A stretch of 34,447 nt of DNA from Arthrobacter sp. AK04 (GTDB lineage: Bacteria > Actinomycetota > Actinomycetes > Actinomycetales > Micrococcaceae). Shown here one piece after another: positions 10,307 through 17,700 of this stretch; the first letter of the stretch is position 1, and each line of letters starts with the position of its first letter. The translations under genes and the position numbers were made by a program. The stretch covers positions 1 through 34,447 of the forward strand of contig NZ_JAJOMC010000052.1 in the NCBI RefSeq assembly GCF_021129155.1. The letters run 5' to 3'. A model generated the notes under the pieces. It saw nothing but the letters and a program-made list of their open reading frames with translations, was not told the DNA's origin and made no database searches.

Positions 10307-10936
10307 ATGTTGGAGATAGCGGTCATCGAGGACCCCGCAGCGGCCGAGGCGTCGCTGGACCCGATCCGGACCCGGATCCTTCGCGAACTGGTGCAGCCGG
10401 CCTCGGCAACCCAGCTCGCCGTGAGGCTGGGCCTGCCACGGCAGAAGGTCAACTACCACCTCAAGGCCCTGGAAAAGCACGGCCTGGTGGGGCTTGTGGA
10501 GGAGCGTCGCAAGGGCAACATGACCGAACGCGTCCTCCAGGCCAGTGCGTCGTCCTACCTGATCTCACCACAGGCGCTGGCTTCGGTGTCCCCGGATCCG
10601 GGCCGCTTTTCCAGCCATTTTTCGGCATTCTGGCTGCTGGCACTTGCAGGCCGGATGGTCCAGGAGGTGGGAAAGCTGATCGCCGGCGCAGCCGCTGCCC
10701 GCCAGAAGCTGGCCACCTTCGCGGTGGATGGCGAGGTCACGTTCCGCACTGCGGCTGACCGCGCAGCCTTCGCCGAAGAGCTCGGCGTGGCGGTCACCCG
10801 GCTGGTGGACAAATACCACGACGGTGACGCGCCCCGCGGACGCCGGCACCGGCTGGTGGTGGCGCTGCACCCGGTTCTCAAACTGGCCAAAGAACCTACA
10901 GAAACCCCTTCAGGCAAGGAGCAGGGCAATGACTGA
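10307..10936 (+). CDS. ArsR-type winged-helix transcriptional regulator
   Basis: A 209-residue DNA-binding protein. The N-terminal 85 residues form a winged helix: LDPIRTRILRELVQPASATQLAVRLGLPRQKVNYHLKALEKHGLV with the recognition helix around PRQKVNYHLKALE, then an RKGNMTERVL wing. The remaining 120 residues are a helical effector region of the kind found in ArsR-like regulators paired with SRPBCC proteins; no metal-binding Cys cluster is seen, so metal sensing is unlikely. It overlaps the next gene by eight bases, implying a coupled two-gene operon. The promoter contains an inverted repeat between its boxes, consistent with self-repression, and the message appears leaderless. The inducing signal is unknown. 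Confidence 0.85.
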   Translation: MLEIAVIEDPAAAEASLDPIRTRILRELVQPASATQLAVRLGLPRQKVNYHLKALEKHGLVGLVEERRKGNMTERVLQASASSYLISPQALASVSPDPGRFSSHFSAFWLLALAGRMVQEVGKLIAGAAAARQKLATFAVDGEVTFRTAADRAAFAEELGVAVTRLVDKYHDGDAPRGRRHRLVVALHPVLKLAKEPTETPSGKEQGND

Positions 10937-11621
10937 CAACCGCAACTTCGAAATCGTCTGCGACACCGAACTTCCCGGCACGCCGGAGCGTGTGTGGGAA
11001 GCCGTCACCACGGGAACCCCGGCATGGATGTTTCCCACGGACCAGTGGCCGGACGTCAAGACCGTGAACGAATACCCCACCCATCTCGTTTCCCGGATGG
11101 ACGGTCCCGACGGCTGGTTCAACCAGCTGGAGCATGTGCTGGAACCGCTCGAGGGCGGCCGCGCCCGCCTGCACTATGTGCACAGCGGCATCTTTGCGGA
11201 CAACTGGGACGAGCAGTACGACGGCGCCAGCCGCCACACGGAGTTCTACCTCCACACCCTGGGCCAGTACCTGGAACACTTCGACGGCAAGCCGGTGGTG
11301 TTCACGGACATCCAGGCGCCGGCAGCCTCCCAGGCGCCGGACGGCTTTGCGCGTCTTCGCGCAGCGTTGGGGGTGGATTCCGCCGGGCAGGGCACCCACG
11401 TTGACGTGGAGCTCGACGGCGTGGGGCGGCTTTCGGGGGACGTGGACTTCTCCAATGAGCACTTCCTGGGCCTGCGCACTTCCAGCGCCATGTACCGTTT
11501 CTTTGGCCGCAACGCCTGGGGCGCCCCCGTGGGGATGACGGTGCACGATTTCAGTGGCGCAGGGGACTCGGACGCCACGGCCAAGGCCTGGAGCGGTTTC
11601 CTGGACAAGGCCTACGCGTAG
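10929..11621 (+). CDS. SRPBCC/AHSA1-like domain protein
   Basis: A 230-residue protein of the START/AHSA1-like (SRPBCC) fold, a hydrophobic-pocket domain that binds small ligands. The N-terminus shows the usual entry IVCDTELPGTPERVWEAVTTG followed by aromatic-rich strands (WFNQLEHVLEPLEGGRARLHYVHSG) and the long closing helix near 95-110 (HTEFYLHTLGQYLEHF). The last third continues with a second, weaker strand region ending in DATAKAWSGFLDKAYA. Such proteins are frequently encoded next to ArsR-type regulators in actinobacteria, where the pair is thought to respond to an organic ligand; that is family context, not evidence of ligand identity. The start is fixed by overlap with the regulator gene. 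Confidence 0.82.
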   Translation: MTDNRNFEIVCDTELPGTPERVWEAVTTGTPAWMFPTDQWPDVKTVNEYPTHLVSRMDGPDGWFNQLEHVLEPLEGGRARLHYVHSGIFADNWDEQYDGASRHTEFYLHTLGQYLEHFDGKPVVFTDIQAPAASQAPDGFARLRAALGVDSAGQGTHVDVELDGVGRLSGDVDFSNEHFLGLRTSSAMYRFFGRNAWGAPVGMTVHDFSGAGDSDATAKAWSGFLDKAYA

Positions 11622-11661
11622 GAGTCCGGGACAGGGCGGCCGGCAAGGGAATGGCTCCGGT

Positions 11662-13173
11662 TCACGCAATGGCCACGGCAGGTGCGCTCTTGAGGGTCCG
11701 GCGGAGCTGCGGGGAGGCATCGAGCCGGTCCTGTGCTGAACGCAGGGCCAGGACGGCGGCCTCAAGCTTGTCCGGCGGCAGGGTGAAGGGCACCCGGAGA
11801 TAGCGCTCGAAGGCCCCGCCTACCCCGAAACGCGGCCCTGCGGCCAGCCGGATCCCGAAGTCGGGGGCGATGACGGTCAGCGCTGTGCTGATGGGGGCGG
11901 GCAGCCGACACCACGCGGACAGGCCGCCGGAGGGGTAGGCTGCCTCCCACTCCGGCAGATGCCCGGCAAGGAGCTCCAGGAGGGCGGCGCGGCTTTCCCG
12001 GAGGGCGGCAATCCGTGCCGGCAGCGGCTCGTCCAGGGCCCTGACCAGGTGGGCGGCGGCGAGCTGTTCCATGAGGGGTCCGCCGAGGTCAAGTGAGGTC
12101 CGGGCCGCCGCAAACCGCTGGACCAGTTCCTCCGAAGCCCTGATCCACCCGGTGCGCAGTCCGCCCCAATGGGACTTGCTGAGCGAGCCGATGGTCACCA
12201 CTGCCGGACTGAAGGCAGCGACCGGTGAGGTCCCGGTGCCGTCGAGGTTAAGCTCGCGGAGTGTCTCATCCACCACCAGGACCGTTCCGGCCGCCGCGGC
12301 CGCCCGGACCAGTTGGCGGCGCTGGAGGTCCGGCATCAGCTGGCCTGTGGGATTGTGGAAGTCGGGCACCACGTAGGCCAGCCTGGGCCGCTGCTGCAGG
12401 GCGGCCTGCACTGCAGCCATGTCCCACGCCGGCGCAGCCCCGGCGCCATGGCTGCCGCCCCGGGCATCGGCAGAGAACGCCACCGGGACCGGCCGGCAGC
12501 CGGCAGCCCGGATGGCATCCAGGGCGTTGGGGTAGCTGGGGTGTTCCACGAGTACCCGGTCCTGCCTGCCGGCCAGGGTGCGCAGGATGATGTTCAGCGC
12601 GTGCTGCGCCCCCGACGTCACCAGGATCTGGCTGGCCGCAGTGGGCGCTCCGGCCGCCGTGTAGCGCGCGGCAACTGCCTCACGCAGCGGAAGCAGGCCT
12701 ATGGCGTCATAGCCAAACCCGGGAAGCAGGGCCGGAAGCTCCGTGAGGGCAGCCGCGAATGCACGGTGCACCACCTCCCCGCTGGCGGGAAGGGAGGCGT
12801 AGGCGAGGTCGATCAGTCCCTCCGGCGCAGCCAGCCCGGGGGCGGTCAGCGCGGGATCGTTCCGTGCCGGGCCCGTAAAGAGCGTGGTCCCTGCCGGGGT
12901 GATGCGGGGGATCCGTGTCCGGCTCCTGCTGCCCTGGCCGCCGGTCAGGAAACCCTGCTCGCGGAGCAGCCCATACGCGGCAGTCACCATGGTCCGGCTG
13001 ACGCCCAGGGCTTCGGACAGGGCGCGCTCGCTGGGCAGTGCCGTGTCCAGGGCGACGCGGCCGTCCAGCACCAGCAGGCGTACGACGTCGGCCAGTTCGC
13101 GGTAGCCGGGCGTTGCGCCGACATTCCACTCGCCCAGGAGACGCGAGAGGCCGGCAGCAGTGAGGGAGGACAT
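11662..13173 (-). CDS. MocR-type regulator (GntR helix-turn-helix fused to aminotransferase fold)
   Basis: A 503-residue MocR/GabR-type regulator. Residues about 20-95 are a GntR winged helix (LPSERALSEALGVSRTMVTAAYGLLREQGFL); residues 150-490 are a fold-type I aminotransferase domain that binds pyridoxal phosphate, with the Schiff-base lysine at 333 in SLSKSHWGGLRTGW and the cofactor Asn/Asp region VPDFHNPTGQLM. Such proteins sense vitamin B6 or an amine through the domain and control a divergent neighbour. Here the neighbour is a YczE-type membrane protein, a common partner of one MocR subgroup. The start codon lies seven bases after a -10-like GATACT with no ribosome site, which suggests a leaderless message. 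Confidence 0.92.
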   Translation of the reverse strand: MSSLTAAGLSRLLGEWNVGATPGYRELADVVRLLVLDGRVALDTALPSERALSEALGVSRTMVTAAYGLLREQGFLTGGQGSRSRTRIPRITPAGTTLFTGPARNDPALTAPGLAAPEGLIDLAYASLPASGEVVHRAFAAALTELPALLPGFGYDAIGLLPLREAVAARYTAAGAPTAASQILVTSGAQHALNIILRTLAGRQDRVLVEHPSYPNALDAIRAAGCRPVPVAFSADARGGSHGAGAAPAWDMAAVQAALQQRPRLAYVVPDFHNPTGQLMPDLQRRQLVRAAAAAGTVLVVDETLRELNLDGTGTSPVAAFSPAVVTIGSLSKSHWGGLRTGWIRASEELVQRFAAARTSLDLGGPLMEQLAAAHLVRALDEPLPARIAALRESRAALLELLAGHLPEWEAAYPSGGLSAWCRLPAPISTALTVIAPDFGIRLAAGPRFGVGGAFERYLRVPFTLPPDKLEAAVLALRSAQDRLDASPQLRRTLKSAPAVAIA

Positions 13174-13176
13174 CAG

Positions 13177-13214
13177 GCCAGTATCCCAGACTGGCTATAT
13201 AATTCAATGCCAGT
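13177..13214. promoter_or_regulatory. Shared MocR/YczE control region with three GCCAGT half-sites
   Basis: The 61-bp gap between the divergent genes holds GCCAGT (13177-13182), ACTGGC (13190-13195) and GCCAGT (13209-13214): three copies of one hexamer in alternating orientation, spaced 7 and 13 bases. A perfect TATAAT (13198-13203) faces yczE but lacks a good -35 box, as expected of an activated promoter. On the minus strand ATTCAA/AGTATC (13202-13207/13180-13185) read as TTGAAT-N16-GATACT for the regulator, so the first half-site overlaps its own -10 box. Confidence 0.6.
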
Positions 13215-13234
13215 TTTCTGCGAGAGTCGTTTCC

Positions 13235-13906
13235 ATGTTGACCCGCAGACTCCTCCAGCTTTTTATCGGCCTTGCCATGTACGGCGTCTCCCTGGCCATG
13301 TTCATCCGCGCCGGGCTGGGCCTGGACCCATGGGACGTCTTCCACCAGGGTGTGGCCGGCAGGACAGGACTCAGCATCGGCGCGGTGGTCATCATTGTGA
13401 GTTTCCTGGTGCTGTTGCTCTGGATTCCGCTGCGGCAGTGGCCCGGGTTCGGCACTTTGTGCAACGCCGTCCTGGTTGGCGTGTTCGCGGACATCGGCCT
13501 CGCGCTCATTCCAGACGTATCCCACCTGGGCGGGCAGATCGGCCTGCTCGCAGGCGCCGTGGTGCTGAACGGCATTGCTTCAGCCTGCTACATCGGTGCC
13601 CGGTTTGGTCCCGGCGCCCGTGACGGCCTGATGACGGGCCTGGCCCGGCGCACCGGCTGGTCCGTCAGGTGGTCCCGCACGCTGATCGAAGTTGTGGTCC
13701 TGGCCGCCGGCTGGTTCCTGGGCGGCTCGGTGGGCGTGGGCACTGTTCTCTACGCCCTCGCGATCGGGCCCCTGGTCCAGTTGCTGCTCCCGGTCTTCAT
13801 GGTGCCCGCCCCTAAGGTGCCCGCGTCAGGCCCCGCGGACACAGCACCGGATGAGGGCAGCAGTGCCGCAACTCCTGCGCTTGCGCCCCTGGCAGGCAAC
13901 AGCTGA
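13235..13906 (+). CDS. YczE-type integral membrane protein
   Basis: A 223-residue membrane protein of the YczE/YitT-like group with about five hydrophobic segments (residues near 6-24, 45-65, 73-92, 101-120 and 155-190) and the family patterns GLDPWDVFHQGVAGRTGLSIG and GPGARDGLMTGLARRTGWSVRWSRTLIEVVVL. The family is often placed next to MocR regulators, as here. A role in export or import of a B6-linked or amine compound has been proposed from such context; its substrate is not known. The ATG at 13235 begins directly before the first membrane segment, so an in-frame start at 13160 is not used. The C-terminal 40 residues are Ala/Pro-rich and probably disordered. It ends four bases from the convergent glycosylase gene. 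Confidence 0.85.
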   Translation: MLTRRLLQLFIGLAMYGVSLAMFIRAGLGLDPWDVFHQGVAGRTGLSIGAVVIIVSFLVLLLWIPLRQWPGFGTLCNAVLVGVFADIGLALIPDVSHLGGQIGLLAGAVVLNGIASACYIGARFGPGARDGLMTGLARRTGWSVRWSRTLIEVVVLAAGWFLGGSVGVGTVLYALAIGPLVQLLLPVFMVPAPKVPASGPADTAPDEGSSAATPALAPLAGNS

Positions 13907-13910
13907 GGCA

Positions 13911-14762
13911 TTACGCCGGGGGCGAAGGCTCCTGGGCCAACAGCGGCTGGCACTGGGGGCAGAAGTAGATGTCCCGCTCCTCGTCACCGTTCAGCTTGCC
14001 CAGCACGCCGCGCCGGATGGGCGTTCCGCACTTCAGGCACGGCTGGTGTTCCCGGCGGTAGACCCAGTAGCCCGGCCGTCCCGCCATCCGGCCCACAGGC
14101 AGGCCGCGGGCGTTGAGGATGGTGACCCGGCGGCCGGGGCCCAGGTTGACCTCCAGGAGCTGCTTGGCGTCCGTCATCATGGTCCTCACGTCCTGGACCG
14201 CGGAGACGGGGGAGGCCGGGTGCACGCCGGACAGGAAACACGTTTCGCAGCGGTAGATATTGCCGATCCCGGCCAGGTTTCGCTGGTCCAGCAGCGCCAC
14301 TCCCACAGGGACATCCGGGGCGGACCGGACCCGCCGCTCTGCCTCGTCCAGGTCCCAGTCCGGCCCCAGCAGGTCAGGACCCAGGAATCCCACAATGGAG
14401 TCCTCGCTGGCCGTGGCCACGACTTCAACAAGGCCCAAGGAAAATCCGACGGCGTCCGCAGCCGCGGTCCGCAGCACGCACCGGGCGGTGTAGCCGGGCT
14501 TCCGCCACCGCCCGCCGGGCGGGTACACCTGCCAGGTTCCCTCCATTTTCAGGTGGGAATGGATGGTGAGCTTTTTGTCGTCCGGCCCCACTACGCGCAT
14601 CAGCAGGTGCTTGCCGCGGGGCACCACCTCAGCCACGGTCCAGCCGGCAAGGTTGAGGGTTGCAAAGCGGGGCACGCGGAAATCGGAGGCAAGGAGTTTT
14701 TGTCCTGCCAGGGCCTGGTGCAGCTGGTTGGCTGCCCGCCAGACGGAATCACCCTCAGGCAC
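13911..14762 (-). CDS. nei: Fpg/Nei-family DNA glycosylase (endonuclease VIII-like)
   Basis: A 283-residue bifunctional DNA glycosylase/AP lyase that removes oxidised bases. The N-terminus MPEGDSVWRAA contains the catalytic Pro2 and Glu3; because Pro must be the first residue after the initiator, the GTG at 14762 must be the start. A conserved Lys is in RGKHLLMRV near 50, the helix-two-turn-helix segment includes GVALLDQRNLAGIGNIYRCETCF, and a zinc finger closes the protein with Cys242, Cys245, Cys268 and Cys271. PEGD rather than PELP/E places it with the Nei group. The start overlaps the end of the Lhr helicase gene by eight bases, so the two are translationally coupled. In Mycobacterium tuberculosis lhr and nei are also neighbours. 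Confidence 0.93.
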   Translation of the reverse strand: MPEGDSVWRAANQLHQALAGQKLLASDFRVPRFATLNLAGWTVAEVVPRGKHLLMRVVGPDDKKLTIHSHLKMEGTWQVYPPGGRWRKPGYTARCVLRTAAADAVGFSLGLVEVVATASEDSIVGFLGPDLLGPDWDLDEAERRVRSAPDVPVGVALLDQRNLAGIGNIYRCETCFLSGVHPASPVSAVQDVRTMMTDAKQLLEVNLGPGRRVTILNARGLPVGRMAGRPGYWVYRREHQPCLKCGTPIRRGVLGKLNGDEERDIYFCPQCQPLLAQEPSPPA

Positions 14763-17700
14763 GGATCCTCAGTCCTTTCGGGGTGGAGTAGGCGCCGGCC
14801 GAGCTCAGCGCGGCGGCGACGGGCGTATCCAGGATGCCGTGGCCATTCACCTTTTCCATGATCAGTTTGTCCACGGCTCCCCGGGTCACCACACCCACCA
14901 GGGCAACGCCGGCGGCCGCCAGGACGGCTTCATCGTCGCTGAAGGCCAGCAGTGTTTTGCCGCCCCGTTCCACATAGAGGACCAGCGCCCCGTCCACCAG
15001 CACCACCAGGGCACCTGCCTTCCGCCCGGGACGGTGCCCCGTACCGGCGTCGTCATGGAGCGCAGGCCAGGGGAGGGCCGCGCCGTACGGGTTGGCAGGG
15101 TCCGTGGCAGCCAGCGCGAGGGCAACAGGTTCGGGCCTTGCGAGCTGCGTGTCCTCAGAATAGGAACGCAGCCGGTCAACAGTGGCCGGAACCGCGAACT
15201 GGGCCGCACCCAGGTGCTCGATGAAGTAGCCCCGCCGGCAGCGACCGGCCTCCTCCAGCCTGGCGAGGACCTTGTACATCAGGCCGAAGCCGCCCAGGAT
15301 CTGCTCTGCCATCACAGAGCCCCTGGTGACCACACCGTAGCGGTCCAGCAGGAGTTCAGCCGTGGCCCGGGCATGGATGGTGGGGTCCAGTTCCGGCTGC
15401 GGCAGGGCAGACCAGCGGCCTGCGGCCATCGGGGGAGTTGTCGCGCCGCCGGCGGACGCGCTGTAGCGGCCGCCCGCCAGGCCCGGCGAACCCAGCAGCC
15501 CGCTCCCGTGGGACCGGCCCAGCCTGCTGAGCCGGGGCGCCCGGGCCCGGGGTGCGCGGGCCACCTGCCGGTGCGCGGTGTGGCCGCCGGCGATCAGCGC
15601 CCGGACCGGGGCGAAGGTATCCCCGGTGATCCGGCCCGCCCAGGCGAGGTCCCAGAGTGCGGTCACCACTTCCTGGTCGCTGAGGACGGAGTCCATGCCG
15701 CCGGCAACGTCCGTCAGTTGCCGGAAGAAGTAGCCGCCGCCGTTGTTGCGCAGGTGCTCCAGGAGGCGCTGCTGTGCGTCCCCGGGTTCGTATTCGATGG
15801 CAGGGTTCAGCGTCTGTTCGGCGGAGTCTGCGAGGTGGAGGCTGATCCAGCCGTCATTTCCCGGCAGGGCTCCGGCGCCGGACCACAGGACCTCCCCGGC
15901 CGCCATCAGCTCATCGAGCATGGCCGGCTGGTAGTTGGAGACCCTGCCGGCGAGGACCAGCGGCTCCCAGGCAGACGCGGGAATGGGGACTCCGGACAGC
16001 TGGTCGATGGCGGTGATGATGCCGTCCAGCCCCCGCAGCGACGGCTGGCCGCGTCCTCCGCCGGGCGTCCTGACGTGCTGCCAGGCGGGCAGGAAGCGCC
16101 CGTAGGCCGCACCGTCCACCGGCTCCACTTCCGCGCGGAGGGCTGCCAGCGAACGACGGCGGAGCTTCCGCAGGACCTCGGCGTCGCACCATTCACTGGT
16201 TACCGGGTGCTGGGGAAGGCTGGGCGTGGATGGTCCACTTGCCGGCACTTCTGCCGGTTCACTGTCCGGAGCGGTGGCATCGCCCGTGGTTTCGCCCGTG
16301 GTTTCCGGGGCGGTTTCCGGCGGCCCCGCATGCGGCCGGAATTCGCCCTCCACGACGCGCCCGTCTGCCGCCAGGCGTTTCAGGGCGGTGCCTACTACTG
16401 CCACGCCCAGGCCGAGCCGCGCTGCTGCCTCGGCCGCGGTGAAAGGCCCGTGGGAACGGGCATACCGCGAAACAAGATCACTGAGGGGATCGGCGACAGG
16501 CTCGATGAACGCGAGCGGGACACCCATGGGCAGCGGAACGCCGATCGCATCCCGAAGCCGCGCGGCATCCTCAACAGCGGCAAACCGTTCCACCCCGCCG
16601 ATGTTCACCTTGATGGCCCTGTTGGCGCGCTGGAGCGCCACCAGGTGGGTGGTTGCCTCCGCCGGCGGGGCGTGGCCGGCGTCCACCGGGGTTTCAACGT
16701 GACCGGTGCCCTCAGGGCGCTGATCGAGTGCGGCGGGTTCCAGCCTGGCCGCCACTTCCTCGGGCGCCAGGGGGCCAAGAAGCCGCAGCAGGTCCGCCAC
16801 CCCTTCCATGCCCCGCACACGCCGGTCCGGTGCCAGCCGCTGCAGTTCGCGTTCGGTGGCGTCGATAACCCTGGCGTCCAGCAGTTCCCGCAGCTCAACG
16901 CGCCCCAACAGCTCGTTGAGGAGCGTGGAGTCCAGGGCCAGGGCAGCGGCACGGCGCTCTGCGAGCGGGGAGTCGCCCTCGTAAAGGAACTGGGCCACGT
17001 ACCCGAACAGCAGGGACTTGGCGAACGGGGACGGCTGGGACGTGGTGGTCTGGACAATCCTCAGTTCGCGCCGCTCCACGGAGGCCGCGATGTCCTTCAA
17101 TGCCGGGAGGTCGTAGACGTCCTGCAGGCATTCCCGGACGGTTTCCAGCACGATGGGAAAAGTTGGATACTTCCGGGCGACATCAAGCAGCTGGGCGGAC
17201 CGCTGCCGCTGCTGCCACAGCGGCTGCCGTTTGCCGGGGGTCTGCCGGGGCAGCAGCAGAGCCCGGGCGGCACACTCCCGGAACCGCGAGGCGAAGAGCG
17301 CGCTGCCGCCCACCTCGGCGGTGACGATCTGTTCCAGCTCCTCGGGATCGAAGAGGAACAGCTCCGCTCCGGGCGGCTCGTCCTCCATCATGGGAACGCG
17401 CAGCACAATACCGTCGTCGGCGGCCATCGCCGATCCGTCCAGGCCGTACCTCTGGTGCAGGCGCTGCCCGACGGCGAGGGCCCAGGGGGCGTGCACCGGC
17501 ATTCCGAACGGACTGTGCAGGATCACGCGCCAGTCGCCCAGTTCGTCATGGAACCGCTCCACCACCAGCGTGGTGTCGCTGGGTACCACCTCGGTGGCCA
17601 GCTTCTGCTCGCTGAGGTACTGGATCAGGTTGTTCGCGGCGAACTCGTCCAGGCCGCTGGCTTTGCAGCGCTCGATGGCCGGGCCGGCGTCGGATGCCGA

